Shown: positions 17,834 to 27,141, counted from the stretch's first letter. The stretch is 64,000 nt of DNA from Flavobacterium humidisoli (GCF_023272795.1 NZ_CP096829.1:434001-498000); one strand, 5' to 3'. Numbers and translations: made by a program. Notes: generated from the letters alone by a model not told the origin.

Positions 17834-18811
17834 TTATTTGTTCATGGTTATTTCTTGCGTTGGTGAAACCGCAATTTTGGTTACTGCAGGCAACAATTCT
17901 TGCGTGAATGCTGTAATATGAGGAATATCCATTAATTTAAATTCGTCTGAAACATGGTGATAGTAATCAAAATTTTCAAAATCGAAAGTGCTTAAGGATT
18001 GGCATGGTTTTCCAAAAGCTTGAAAAAACGAATAATTATCAGAACGGTAGAATAATTGATACTCTGCTTCTTTCGGTAAAAAACCGATTGTATTTTTTCC
18101 TGTGTATTCGTTTATTTTTTGCGCCATGTTTGATTTATCAAAACCAGTTATGTAAGCCAAATAATCTCGTTTCATTGGCACGCCGATCATTTCTATATTT
18201 AATTGCGTATAAAGATTAAAATTTTGTTTTTTCAATTTCTCTACTAAACTTTTTGATCCTAGTAATCCTTTTTCTTCTCCAGCAAAAAACACAATTAAGA
18301 TGCTTCGCTTATTCGCTTTAGTTTCGCTAAAATATTTTGCCATTGCCGCTACAGAAGTTACCCCCGAAGCATCATCGTTTGCCCCATTATTTATTTTATC
18401 GGCTTGTTCTTTTTTTTCTAAACCAATATGATCGTAATGCGCGCTCAGGACAACAAATTCTTTTTTTAATTGAGGATCTGTTCCTTCAATAACTCCAACA
18501 ATATTGAAAGCTGGCGAATCAAAATTGGTCAAAGTATCACGATAGGTTTTAAAATAGGGTTTGATTTTATTTTTCTTTAAAAAGTCTTCCAAGAAAACCG
18601 CAGCTTTTTCAATTCCTTTCGTTCCTGTCTCACGGCCTTCCAACTCATCAGAAGAAAGATATTTTAGAAAATCTGAAATTTCAGTTTCTTTTACTTTATA
18701 GCTAATTTCTATTGGCTTTGAATCTGTTTTTGCCTCATTTTTATTTGAAGTTGAAGTTCCTGATTTACATGCTAAAAAAATAAATGGAAGCAAAAAGTAT
18801 AGCTTTCTCAT
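17834..18811 (-). CDS. M28-family aminopeptidase, predicted lipoprotein
   Basis: From the ATG at 18811 the product has 325 residues and a lipoprotein signal (LLPFIFLACKSG), so it should be anchored in the envelope. M28 zinc ligands are seen in SAHYDHIG, GANDDASGV and FAGEEKGLLG, with later segments completing the site. It would cleave N-terminal residues from peptides. The open frame runs 25 codons further upstream, but the signal peptide fixes the start. Confidence 0.88.
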   Translation of the reverse strand: MRKLYFLLPFIFLACKSGTSTSNKNEAKTDSKPIEISYKVKETEISDFLKYLSSDELEGRETGTKGIEKAAVFLEDFLKKNKIKPYFKTYRDTLTNFDSPAFNIVGVIEGTDPQLKKEFVVLSAHYDHIGLEKKEQADKINNGANDDASGVTSVAAMAKYFSETKANKRSILIVFFAGEEKGLLGSKSLVEKLKKQNFNLYTQLNIEMIGVPMKRDYLAYITGFDKSNMAQKINEYTGKNTIGFLPKEAEYQLFYRSDNYSFFQAFGKPCQSLSTFDFENFDYYHHVSDEFKLMDIPHITAFTQELLPAVTKIAVSPTQEITMNK

Positions 18812-18885
18812 GGTTTCTGTTTTTATTGATGATTGATAATAAATAGTATTGGAGTATAAACTTATGAAAAGTAATAGAATATTCA

Positions 18886-18921
18886 TAAAAAAACCCTTTC
18901 AACTAAAAGCCGAAAGGGTTT
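18886..18921 (-). terminator. terminator after the acyl-CoA dehydrogenase gene
   Basis: AAACCCTTTC / GAAAGGGTTT stem (18891-18900 with 18912-18921); on the minus strand a T-run follows the stem. Confidence 0.85.
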
Positions 18922-18942
18922 AAAATATATTCTTAAGATTAT

Positions 18943-20085
18943 TTATCCCGCAATAACTGCTCTAGAAATTACGATTTTCTGAATTTCAGAAGTTCCTTCG
19001 TAAATCTGAGTGATTTTAGCATCACGCATGAAACGCTCTACGTGGTATTCTTTTACATACCCGTTTCCTCCGTGAATTTGAACAGCTTCAACTGAAGTAT
19101 CCATTGCAACTTGAGAAGCAAATAATTTTGCCATTGCACCGCTCACGTCGTAATTTTTATGATTGTCTTTATCCCAAGCTGCTTTCATACATAAATGACG
19201 CGCTGCTTCGATATTTACTGCCATATCTGCCAATTTAAAAGCAATTGCCTGATGGTTGCAGATTTCAGTTCCAAACGCTTTACGCTCTTTAGAATATTTT
19301 AAGGCCAATTCGTAAGCTCCAGAAGCAATTCCTAATGCTTGAGAAGCGATTCCAATTCTACCTCCTGCAAGAGTTTTCATTGCAAATTTAAATCCAAAAC
19401 CATCTTCACCTATTCTATTTTCTTTTGGAACTTTAACATCAGAAAACATTAAGGAGTGCGTATCAGAACCACGGATTCCCATTTTCTGTTCTTTCGGACC
19501 AACTGAAAAACCTGGCATATCTTTCGTCATAATCAAAGCATTGATTCCTTTGTGCTTTAATTCTGGATGTGTTTGTGCAATTACTAAATATACAGATGCT
19601 GTATTTCCGTTTGTGATCCAGTTTTTTGTACCATTAACCAAATAATGATCTCCCATGTCAACCGCAGTTGTTTTTTGCGAAGTTGCATCACTTCCTGCTT
19701 CTGGCTCGCTCAAACAGAAAGCACCGTGAATTTCTCCAGAAGCCAAGCCTGGAAGATATTTTTGTTTTTGCTCTTCGGTACCATATTCTTGTAATCCCCA
19801 ACAAACTAATGAATTATTTACAGACATTACAACAGATGCAGAAGCATCTACTTTAGAGATTTCTTCCATTGCAATAACATAAGAAATAGCGTCTAAACCG
19901 CTTCCTCCATATTTTGGATCAACCATCATTCCCATAAATCCAAGCTCACCCATTTTTTTGATTTGCTCAGTTGGAAAAGTCTGGTTTTCGTCACGTTCAA
20001 TAACTCCCGGCAATAATTCATTTTGAGCAAAATCTCTCGCTGCCTGCTGAATCATTAAATGTTCTTCGGTAAGATTAAAATCCAT
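18943..20085 (-). CDS. acyl-CoA dehydrogenase
   Basis: A 380-residue flavoenzyme from the ATG at 20085 (MDFNLTEEHLMIQQAARDF). The catalytic base is E363 in IYEGTSEIQ, and the family signatures CLSEPEAGSDA and QIHGGNGYVKE are intact. It introduces a double bond at C2-C3 of short- or branched-chain acyl-CoA and passes electrons to ETF. It is monocistronic with its own terminator. The ten extra codons upstream are probably not translated. Confidence 0.95.
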   Translation of the reverse strand: MDFNLTEEHLMIQQAARDFAQNELLPGVIERDENQTFPTEQIKKMGELGFMGMMVDPKYGGSGLDAISYVIAMEEISKVDASASVVMSVNNSLVCWGLQEYGTEEQKQKYLPGLASGEIHGAFCLSEPEAGSDATSQKTTAVDMGDHYLVNGTKNWITNGNTASVYLVIAQTHPELKHKGINALIMTKDMPGFSVGPKEQKMGIRGSDTHSLMFSDVKVPKENRIGEDGFGFKFAMKTLAGGRIGIASQALGIASGAYELALKYSKERKAFGTEICNHQAIAFKLADMAVNIEAARHLCMKAAWDKDNHKNYDVSGAMAKLFASQVAMDTSVEAVQIHGGNGYVKEYHVERFMRDAKITQIYEGTSEIQKIVISRAVIAG

Positions 20086-20264
20086 AGTAGTATTCTTTAA
20101 AGTTTTTTCAACCAAATTTCAAAAGCAATTTTAGTTGATGGTTTTTTATGTTTTGTTTTGTTTTCAGTTCCTAAACTTTTCAGTTCAAAGGCTTCCAAAG
20201 ATACTTTTTAAAAGTGTAATTTACAATGCGCGCATATAAAATTAATAGATCAGCAAAGATTACG

Positions 20265-20280
20265 ATAACGTTTTCGTTAT
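20265..20280. promoter_or_regulatory. short inverted repeat in the 20086-20575 spacer
   Basis: The 490-base divergent spacer shows no gene. ATAACG (20265-20270) and CGTTAT (20275-20280) form a small palindrome about 180 bases upstream of the acyl-CoA dehydrogenase gene. It could be a regulator site, but it is short enough to be chance. Confidence 0.2.
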
Positions 20281-20541
20281 TGTTTAGCTTTTTCTTCAAA
20301 TCAGCATTAATCTCGCAACAATTCTTTTAAAATTTAAAAACCTATTTTTCTTTTTAAGCATTAAAAAGATGAACATTTTGAACAAATTTATATCAGTCAA
20401 TCCTTAAACAATTCTTAAAACACGTAAATCTACGTAAAACTAGTCTTACTAATTTGATTTTTAATGCAATAGAAAAAATAAATGTATATTTTACAGAAAA
20501 AAAACATACTGAAAATGAACCAAATATTAATAAATTACTAT

Positions 20542-20549
20542 TATTTTTG
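20542..20549 (+). promoter_or_regulatory. -7 element for the chalcone-isomerase-like gene
   Basis: TATTTTTG fits TAnnTTTG and stands 27 bases before the start codon. A clear TTG at the -33 distance is not seen. Confidence 0.45.
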
Positions 20550-20575
20550 CCTTAAAAATAAAAAATTGATAGAAT

Positions 20576-21151
20576 ATGAAAAAGATTTTACTTTTACTGA
20601 TAGTCCTTCTAAGCTTACAATTTTCTACTGTTTCAGCACAAACTCAAATCGAAGTTAACGGTGTAACAGTTCCTAGAAAAATAGAATTTCAAGGCAAGTC
20701 ATTACAGTTAAACGGGGCAGGCGGAAGATCAAAAATGTGGCTAGAAGTATATGTTCAGGCATTGTATTTATCTCAATTAGCTCAAGATCCGCAATTCATT
20801 ATCGATAGTGACACTGAAATGGCTGTTAGAATCGAAATTACTTCTTCTATGGTTTCTTCAAACAAACTAACAAAAGCAATGAACACAGGTTTTGAAAAAT
20901 CTGCAGGAGCAAATCTTGAACAATTACGTCCTAGAATCGAACAACTAAAAAGTTTTTTAAGTGACGCAATTACAGAAAAAGATGTATTCGTTTTAGCTTA
21001 CAACCCTTTTGACCAAAATGTTTACGTTTCTAAAAACGAAGTCTTGAAAGGAAAAATTCCTGGATTTGATTTCAAAAAAGCGTTATTCGGAATCTGGCTT
21101 TCTGACAAACCAGTTGACGAAACTTTGAAAAAACATTTATTAGGACAATAG
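20576..21151 (+). CDS. chalcone-isomerase-like secreted protein
   Basis: A 191-residue protein with a signal peptide (LLLIVLLSLQFSTVSAQ) and the chalcone-isomerase-like fold: GVTVPRKIEFQGKSLQLNGAG, then WLEVYVQALYL and a late KALFGIWLSDKP segment. Bacterial members are periplasmic and not known to isomerise chalcones. Monocistronic. Confidence 0.8.
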   Translation: MKKILLLLIVLLSLQFSTVSAQTQIEVNGVTVPRKIEFQGKSLQLNGAGGRSKMWLEVYVQALYLSQLAQDPQFIIDSDTEMAVRIEITSSMVSSNKLTKAMNTGFEKSAGANLEQLRPRIEQLKSFLSDAITEKDVFVLAYNPFDQNVYVSKNEVLKGKIPGFDFKKALFGIWLSDKPVDETLKKHLLGQ

Positions 21152-21173
21152 TTCTTAATTTTCTGAATATTCA

Positions 21174-21211
21174 AAAAGCCGAAAACCAAATAGTTTTCGG
21201 CTTTTCTTTTT
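21174..21211 (+). terminator. terminator after the chalcone-isomerase-like gene
   Basis: AAAAGCCGAAAAC / GTTTTCGGCTTTT stem of 13 bp with a 6-base loop, followed by T-rich sequence. Confidence 0.9.
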
Positions 21212-21293
21212 TGTTTTATAAATTTGATGCAAAATACATTATTCGCATTATTCTATTTTATACATTTACGCAAAATAAACATATCACAACAAA

Positions 21294-22520
21294 ATGAAAG
21301 ATTTATTACAACAATTTGAAAACAAAGCACCTGAAATTGTTTTCAATTGGAAAGATTCTGAAACAGAAGCCGAAGGGTGGACTGTTATTAATTCACTTCG
21401 TGGAGGAGCTGCGGGTGGAGGAACAAGAATGAGAAAAGGCTTAGACATGAATGAAGTTTTGTCATTGGCAAAAACTATGGAAGTTAAATTCTCAGTTTCT
21501 GGTCCTGCAATTGGAGGAGCTAAATCTGGAATTAACTTTGATCCAAACGATCCTCGCAAAAAAGGTGTTTTGCAGCGTTGGTACAAAGCCGTTTCTCCGT
21601 TATTGAAAAGCTATTATGGAACTGGAGGAGATTTGAATGTTGATGAGATTCACGAAGTTATTCCAATGACAGAAGAATGTGGTGTTTGGCATCCGCAAGA
21701 AGGAGTTTTCAACGGACACTTTAAACCAACAGAAGCTGATAAAATTAATAGAATAGGCCAATTACGTCAAGGTGTAATTAAGGTTATCGAAAACCCGAAA
21801 TTCTCTCCAGACGTAACTAGAAAATATACAGTTGCCGATATGATTACGGGTTATGGCGTTGCCGAAGCGGTTCGTCATTTTTACGCAACTTACGGAGGAG
21901 ACATAAAAGGCAAAAAAGCAATTGTGCAAGGTTTTGGAAACGTAGGCTCTGCTGCAGCTTTTTATCTAGCTGAAATGGGAGCGAAAGTAATCGGAATTAT
22001 TGATCGCGACGGCGGACTGATTAAAGAAGATGGTTTTTCTTTTGAAGAAATCAGAACGTTATTTTTAAATAAAGACGGAAATAAATTGGTTGCTGAAAAT
22101 ATGATTCCGTTTGATGAAATCAATTCTAAAATTTGGACAATCGGTGCCGAGATTTTTACACCTTGCGCTGCATCTAGATTGGTAACTCAAGCACAAATTG
22201 ATAGCTTAATCGCAAACGGATTGGAAGTTATTTCATGCGGAGCAAATGTTCCTTTTGCTGACAAAGAAATTTTCTTTGGCTCTATTATGGAGCAAGTAGA
22301 CCAAAAAGTAAGTTTAATTCCTGACTTTATCTCAAACTGCGGAATGGCAAGAGTTTTTGCTTATTTCATGGAGAAAAAAGTTCAAATGACTGATGAAGCT
22401 ATTTTTAACGACACATCCGAAACGATTAAAAATGCAATTGTTAAAGCTCACGCTTTGAATTCGTCAAAAACAAATATTAGTGCAACTGCTTTTGAAATTG
22501 CTTTGAAACAATTAGTGTAG
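21294..22520 (+). CDS. Glu/Leu/Phe/Val-type dehydrogenase
   Basis: A 408-residue dehydrogenase with the catalytic block VSGPAIGGAKSGINFDPNDP, followed by TGGDLNVDE and a C-terminal Rossmann domain (GFGNVGSAAAFYLAEMGAKV). It oxidatively deaminates an amino acid, most likely glutamate or a branched-chain amino acid, using NAD(P)+. The family cannot be split by eye. Its own terminator follows. Confidence 0.9.
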   Translation: MKDLLQQFENKAPEIVFNWKDSETEAEGWTVINSLRGGAAGGGTRMRKGLDMNEVLSLAKTMEVKFSVSGPAIGGAKSGINFDPNDPRKKGVLQRWYKAVSPLLKSYYGTGGDLNVDEIHEVIPMTEECGVWHPQEGVFNGHFKPTEADKINRIGQLRQGVIKVIENPKFSPDVTRKYTVADMITGYGVAEAVRHFYATYGGDIKGKKAIVQGFGNVGSAAAFYLAEMGAKVIGIIDRDGGLIKEDGFSFEEIRTLFLNKDGNKLVAENMIPFDEINSKIWTIGAEIFTPCAASRLVTQAQIDSLIANGLEVISCGANVPFADKEIFFGSIMEQVDQKVSLIPDFISNCGMARVFAYFMEKKVQMTDEAIFNDTSETIKNAIVKAHALNSSKTNISATAFEIALKQLV

Positions 22521-22541
22521 TTTTTTTTCTATTATAATATT

Positions 22542-22575
22542 AAAAGGATCAAATTTAAATTTGGTCCTTTTTTGT
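22542..22575 (+). terminator. terminator after the amino-acid dehydrogenase gene
   Basis: AAAAGGATCAAATTT / AAATTTGGTCCTTTT near-perfect stem ending in T-rich sequence. Confidence 0.85.
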
Positions 22576-22591
22576 TTCTCGTAGATTTTTT

Positions 22592-23108
22592 AACGCAAAG
22601 CACGCTAAGATATTTTAATTCAGAACGGAAGCAATATCTAAATATCAAGTTCGCAAAGCTTTGTGTAAATCTAGCTTTGCGAACTTAATCGGAGACTTGC
22701 TCAAACTTGAGACAAACGAAACTTTGCGTTATAATTACAAGTCTTTTTTTAACGCAAAGCATGCTAAGGTAGTTTAATTCAGAACGGAAGCAATATCTAA
22801 ATATTAAGTTCGCAAAGCTTTCTGTAAATCTAGCTTTGCGAACTTAATCGGAGATTTGCTCAAACTTGAGACAAATGAAACTTTGCGTTTCTTTGCGCAA
22901 ATCTTTGCGAACTTTGCGTTATAATTACAAGTCTTTTTTTAATGCAAAGCATACTAAGGTAGTTTAATTCACAGCGGAAGCAATATCTAAATATTAAGTT
23001 CGCAAAGCTTTGTGTAAATCTAGCTTTGCGAACTTAATCGGAGATTTGCTCAAATTTGAGACAAATGAAACTTTGCGTTTCTTTGCGTAAATCTTTGCGA
23101 ACTTTGCG
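22592..23108. repeat. three tandem long repeats with internal palindromes
   Basis: Units begin at 22592, 22751 and 22941 and are about 159, 190 and 168 bases long, with only scattered differences. Each starts with AACGCAAAGCA-like sequence and ends with ACTTTGCGTT, its inverse. Each also holds a central hairpin AAGTTCGCAAAGCTTT / TAGCTTTGCGAACTTA. Units 2 and 3 carry an extra CTTTGCG(C/T)AAATCTTTGCG piece that unit 1 lacks. No frame across it looks coding. It fills the spacer between the dehydrogenase and the tonB-like gene. Confidence 0.85.
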
Positions 23109-23191
23109 GTCAAATTCTCTCGCACATTCTAAACAATTTTTAGTACTTTTAAACGTTTTTAAAATAATACATTTCATAATTCAGAATCTAA

Positions 23192-24097
23192 ATGAGTTCC
23201 TCAATTTCTTCAGATCAAAAGAAATCATTACTATTCACCACTGCGATATATGCAGTAATTATTGCATTGCTGCTATTAATACGTTTTTGGCCTCCTTATA
23301 ATCCTGAAAACAATGTAGCTCTTGCTGATGGCGGAGGTGGCGGCGGAGGCGTAACGGTAAATTTTGGAGATAGCGATTTAGGTTCTGGAGCCAATTATAA
23401 GAGCGAAGTTCTAGATGTAAAAAACAATGTAAAACAAGCGCCCGCAAAAGCAACTCCTGAAGAAGAAGCTATAATTAGTCAAGAGAATACAACTGCCGAT
23501 AATGATGTTGTAATTCCGACAAAAGAGAAACCAAAGAAACCGGTTCCTGTTGAAAAACCTGTACAGAAACCTGTTCCTGAAAAACCAAAAGTTTCTAATT
23601 CAACAAACGATGCACTAGCAAGCATTATGAAAGGTTCCAATAAAGGTGGTGACGGAGACGATAAAGCAGCTGGAAATAAAGGAAAAGCAAACGGAAGTTT
23701 AAATTCTAACGGATATTATGGCTCTGGAGGTTCTGGCGGAGGAACTGGAGGCGGTAACGGAACTGGAAACGGCATTGGTACTGGAAGCGGTTACGGAGCT
23801 GGAAGTGGTGGAGGTTCTGGTGGAGGTTCAGGTTATAATCTAAACGGAAGAAAAGCATTGTCTAAGCCAGCTCCTAAATATACTTGCAATGAAGAAGGAA
23901 AAGTAGTTGTAGAAGTTACAGTTGACCAAAACGGAAAAACAATAAGCGCAACTCCAGGAGTAAAAGGAACGACCAATACAGCAAGCTGTTTGTTAGAACA
24001 AGCTAAAATTGCAGCATTAAATACAAAATGGTCGGCAGATGCAAATGCTGCAGCAAAACAAGTGGGAAAAATTATTTATAATTTTAGTTTGGATTAA
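23192..24097 (+). CDS. TonB-like energy transducer
   Basis: A 301-residue protein with an N-terminal membrane anchor (about residues 15-35), a Lys/Pro-rich spacer (PKKPVPVEKPVQKPVPEKP), a long glycine/serine-rich segment and a C-terminal TonB-type domain (about residues 225-301; KVVVEVTVDQNGKTISATPG). It would couple the proton-driven ExbB/ExbD complex to outer-membrane receptors. The exbB and exbD genes lie directly downstream but on the opposite strand. Confidence 0.8.
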   Translation: MSSSISSDQKKSLLFTTAIYAVIIALLLLIRFWPPYNPENNVALADGGGGGGGVTVNFGDSDLGSGANYKSEVLDVKNNVKQAPAKATPEEEAIISQENTTADNDVVIPTKEKPKKPVPVEKPVQKPVPEKPKVSNSTNDALASIMKGSNKGGDGDDKAAGNKGKANGSLNSNGYYGSGGSGGGTGGGNGTGNGIGTGSGYGAGSGGGSGGGSGYNLNGRKALSKPAPKYTCNEEGKVVVEVTVDQNGKTISATPGVKGTTNTASCLLEQAKIAALNTKWSADANAAAKQVGKIIYNFSLD

Positions 24098-24137
24098 AAC
24101 ACGAATTTCACGGATTTACACTAAAATCTTATCTTAT

Positions 24138-24176
24138 AAAAAAGGCTTTCAGAAAATCTGAAAGCCTTTTCTTTTC
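24138..24176 (+). terminator. terminator after the tonB-like gene
   Basis: AAAAGGCTTTCAGA / TCTGAAAGCCTTTT stem of 14 bp with a 3-4-base loop and T-rich tail. Confidence 0.9.
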
Positions 24177-24267
24177 GTCTAGTCTCCTTCGTCGAAATGA
24201 CAAAACTGTGAAGTACACTATTAATATATTGCTTCGTTCCTCTTAATGACCTAGATCACGTTTGCTC

Positions 24268-24380
24268 GCGTGAGGGATAGGAGCTAGCTACCGAAGTAGC
24301 GCGGATAGCCCGACCAGAATAAAAAAATGGGCTAATCAACGTATGCTGATTAGCCCATTTTCTTTATTTTGGTCACGCCC
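24268..24380 (-). ncRNA. structured RNA element resembling Flavo-1, copy 2
   Basis: It has the same architecture as 7728-7847. On the minus strand the outer TCACGC...GCGTGA stem encloses a variable hairpin (arms 24326-24338 and 24347-24359, 13 bp perfect), then the conserved GTCGGGCTATCCGCGCTAC block with the UUCG hairpin, then CTATCCCTCACGC. The variable hairpin shares no sequence with copy 1 but pairs perfectly. It lies just after the exbD stop, again downstream of a minus-strand gene. Confidence 0.55.
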
Positions 24381-24392
24381 AAATAATTATTC

Positions 24393-24788
24393 TTATTTTG
24401 GACTCGTGGCAATTACAAATTTCAAATTGTTCTTCACTCCTATCTGTAAAACGTCTACTAAATCTTGAACTTGCAGATTAAACGGAATTCGAACAACAAC
24501 GGTTTGTTCTTTGTCTGTTCCTATTTTTGACATTAAACTAGTTTCTAGATTTTCAAAATCGACTTCCTGTTTGTCAATGTAGAACTTTTTATCTTCGGTA
24601 ACCGATAAACTAATTAATTGTTTATTGGTCTTTTCATTCGCTTTAGCTTTTGGCAATGTCATCTTAATCACATTCGGATTTGCCAGTGTTGAGATAATTA
24701 AGAAAAACAACAGCAGGAAAAACATAATGTCGCTCAAAGATGAAGTCGCAACTTCGGCATGAAATCTTCTTTTTCTTTTAATAGACAT
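24393..24788 (-). CDS. exbD: ExbD/TolR biopolymer transport protein
   Basis: A 131-residue protein with one membrane helix after a basic N-terminus (SSLSDIMFFLLLFFLII), carrying the membrane Asp of the proton channel (D20 in the DIMF segment), followed by a periplasmic domain. It forms the proton-driven motor with the upstream ExbB, which ends three bases before it. It is convergent with the tonB-like gene. Confidence 0.9.
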   Translation of the reverse strand: MSIKRKRRFHAEVATSSLSDIMFFLLLFFLIISTLANPNVIKMTLPKAKANEKTNKQLISLSVTEDKKFYIDKQEVDFENLETSLMSKIGTDKEQTVVVRIPFNLQVQDLVDVLQIGVKNNLKFVIATSPK

Positions 24789-24791
24789 GGC

Positions 24792-25487
24792 TTATGCTCT
24801 TTGAATTATATTGACAAATTCTAAAATCTGTTTCTGAATTTTTAAAGCAAAATTATCAATCTTTCCGTTTAATAAGTGGTACGCACTATAGGCAATAATA
24901 CCCACAATTAATCCAGAACCAGAACTGATCATTTTCTCATATAAACCTCCAGAAATGTTTCCAATACTAATATTTTCGGTAACCGAAATGCTGTAGAAAA
25001 TTTTGATAACTCCAGAAATCGTTCCGATAAAACCAAGCGTTGGCGCAATACCAGCAATAAGTCCAAGATGACCTAAATGTCTTTCCATTTCGCCAATCTC
25101 GATATCGGCAGCGCGATCCATATTGGATTCGATTTCGGCAATTGGTCTTCCAATTACTAAAACTCCCTCTTTCAAAATATTTCCAGCTGCGGTATTATTT
25201 CTTTCTACAATTGTTCTTGCTAATTCAATATTTCCAGAATGCAATTTCTCACCAATATCCTGCATTAATCTACTATCAATTCTAGAAGCACGGCTAATGT
25301 ACATATAACGTTCAAAAATCAGGTAGATAGTATAAAACAATAAAATCGCGATTGGAATTAGGAACACTCCTCCTTTCATGATGAAACCAAACATTGAAAT
25401 TTCATTTTGCGGCGCTGCAATCTTCTCGATCACTACATTTGAAGCATTTGCGATTGTATCTGTTTGTAACTGAATAAAACTAAACAT
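24792..25487 (-). CDS. exbB: ExbB/TolQ/MotA-family proton channel protein
   Basis: A 231-residue protein with three membrane segments: around residues 34-54, then the paired helices in GLIAGIAPTLGFIGTISGVI and GLIVGIIAYSAYHLL. The APTLGFIGTV-type motif is the family signature. With ExbD it forms the inner-membrane motor. Operon exbB-exbD with a 3-base gap. Confidence 0.9.
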   Translation of the reverse strand: MFSFIQLQTDTIANASNVVIEKIAAPQNEISMFGFIMKGGVFLIPIAILLFYTIYLIFERYMYISRASRIDSRLMQDIGEKLHSGNIELARTIVERNNTAAGNILKEGVLVIGRPIAEIESNMDRAADIEIGEMERHLGHLGLIAGIAPTLGFIGTISGVIKIFYSISVTENISIGNISGGLYEKMISSGSGLIVGIIAYSAYHLLNGKIDNFALKIQKQILEFVNIIQRA

Positions 25488-25617
25488 ATATTAATTCTGG
25501 TTTTTAATAATTAATTCTAAAAAATATTTGAAATTTGCAATAAAGATAATTTTCGCTGTAATATTAAACTACAAAAATCGAAATTTATTTCAATCAACAA
25601 CCATTTTATCTAAACAA

Positions 25618-26844
25618 ATGAACTATCAAGAGACCACCAATTGGATGTTTAATCAACTTCCAATGTACCAATTGCAAGGTGCTTCGGCTTATAAAGAAGA
25701 TTTAACGAATATTAAATTGTTGGCGGCTCATCTTGATAATCCGCAAAACGATTTAAAATGTATTCACGTTGCAGGAACAAACGGAAAAGGTTCTACCTCA
25801 CATATGCTTTCGTCTGTTTTACAAGAAGCAGGTTATAAAGTCGGATTATACACTTCTCCGCACTTGAAAGATTTTAGAGAAAGAATAAAAATAAACGGTA
25901 AAGAAATCTCTGAGGCATTCGTGATTGAATTCATCGCAAAACACAAAGATTTTTTTGAAGCAAATGATATGAGTTTCTTCGAAATGTCGGTTGGATTGGC
26001 TTTTGATTATTTTGCTGCAGAAAAAGTAGATATTGCGATTATCGAAGTTGGTCTTGGCGGAAGATTGGATGCTACTAATATTATTACGCCTTTGGTTTCG
26101 GTAATTACCAATATTGGTTTAGATCATACTCAGTTTTTAGGAAATACGTTGGAAGCAATCGCGGGCGAAAAAGCGGGAATTATTAAACCGAACGTTCCTG
26201 TTGTTATTGGCGAATATACAGATGAGACCAAACCTGTATTTCTAGCAAAAGCCGAAGCAAACAATGCGCCGATTTCTTTCGCATCTGATTTAATTGATCA
26301 GATTTATTTGTCTGACTTGATTGGCGATTATCAATTTCATAATAAAAAAACGGTTCAACAGACAATTTCTATTTTGAATAATGAAACCGATTTTAAAATT
26401 TCGATCGAACAGTTGAAAGAAGGTTTATTGCATGTTGTAAAAAATACGGGTTTACAAGGAAGATGGCAGCAATTGGGAGAAAGCCCGAAAATTATTTGCG
26501 ACACGGCGCATAACAAACACGGATTATCGGTTGTAATGAATCAGCTGAAGAATGAAAAATACGAGAAACTTCATATTGTTTTAGGAGTGGTTAATGATAA
26601 AGATTTAGATTCTATTTTGCCACTTTTTCCAAAAGAAGCGCAATATTATTTCTGCAATCCAGATTCGTCACGAGCTTTACCAGCCGAAACTTTACAAAGT
26701 GAAGCAAAAAAACACGATTTGATTGGGGAAAAATACGATTCTGTTGCCATCGCTTTCGCGGAAGCGAAGAAAAATGCTTCAGAAAATGATTTTATTTATG
26801 TTGGCGGAAGCACTTTTGTCGTTGCTGAATTGCCTTTGAACTAA
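25618..26844 (+). CDS. folC: folylpolyglutamate synthase / dihydrofolate synthase
   Basis: A 408-residue Mur-ligase-type enzyme from the ATG at 25618 (MNYQETTNWMFNQLPMYQ, matching the family N-terminus). The P-loop is GTNGKGST (53-60), the omega loop is TSPHLKDFRERI, and GLGGRLDATNII follows. It adds glutamate to folates. The open frame begins at 25528, but the extra 30 residues do not resemble the family. Confidence 0.93.
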   Translation: MNYQETTNWMFNQLPMYQLQGASAYKEDLTNIKLLAAHLDNPQNDLKCIHVAGTNGKGSTSHMLSSVLQEAGYKVGLYTSPHLKDFRERIKINGKEISEAFVIEFIAKHKDFFEANDMSFFEMSVGLAFDYFAAEKVDIAIIEVGLGGRLDATNIITPLVSVITNIGLDHTQFLGNTLEAIAGEKAGIIKPNVPVVIGEYTDETKPVFLAKAEANNAPISFASDLIDQIYLSDLIGDYQFHNKKTVQQTISILNNETDFKISIEQLKEGLLHVVKNTGLQGRWQQLGESPKIICDTAHNKHGLSVVMNQLKNEKYEKLHIVLGVVNDKDLDSILPLFPKEAQYYFCNPDSSRALPAETLQSEAKKHDLIGEKYDSVAIAFAEAKKNASENDFIYVGGSTFVVAELPLN

Positions 26845-26955
26845 AATATACTTTTGATCTAGAAAAAACTTTAAAAAATTCATTTTAATAACAAATTCAT
26901 AAACAAATAGATATGAGTTATTTTTAAAAAAGTTTTATTTTTTATTCTTTTTTCT

Positions 26956-26985
26956 TTGCAGGACTCGAAAACAAGCGTATATTTG
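26956..26985 (+). promoter_or_regulatory. tRNA-Val promoter
   Basis: TTG at 26956-26958, 19 bases, then TATATTTG at 26978-26985: an exact Bacteroidota sigma-A promoter 38 bases upstream of the tRNA. Confidence 0.8.
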
Positions 26986-27022
26986 CACTCGCAATCACAA
27001 ACGATAGCAACCTAGTAAAATA

Positions 27023-27100
27023 GGGCGATTAGCTCAGCTGGTTCAGAGCACCTCGTTTACACCGAGGGGGTCGGGGGTTCGAACCCCTCATCGCCCACCA
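27023..27100 (+). tRNA. tRNA-Val (anticodon UAC), CCA encoded
   Basis: Acceptor stem GGGCGAT/ATCGCCC with discriminator A and an encoded CCA (27098-27100). The D arm is AGCTC...GAGC, the anticodon stem is CCTCG-TTTACAC-CGAGG (anticodon TAC), and the T arm is GGGGG-TTCGAAC-CCCTC type. It is the last chromosomal gene before the integrase and is the probable attachment site of the ICE, as tRNA 3' ends commonly are. The matching att copy would lie past the window. Confidence 0.95.
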
Positions 27101-27141
27101 CCTATTTTAGGAATGATATTATAAAGTTCCACAATCTTACT

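Noticed and set aside
22592..23108. CRISPR array
   Set aside because: The repeats are 159-190 bases long, stacked without unique spacers and palindromic inside; no cas gene is in the window.
23056..23301. An 81-codon frame overlapping the repeat end and the tonB-like start
   Set aside because: It is mostly repeat sequence and overlaps the real gene in another frame.
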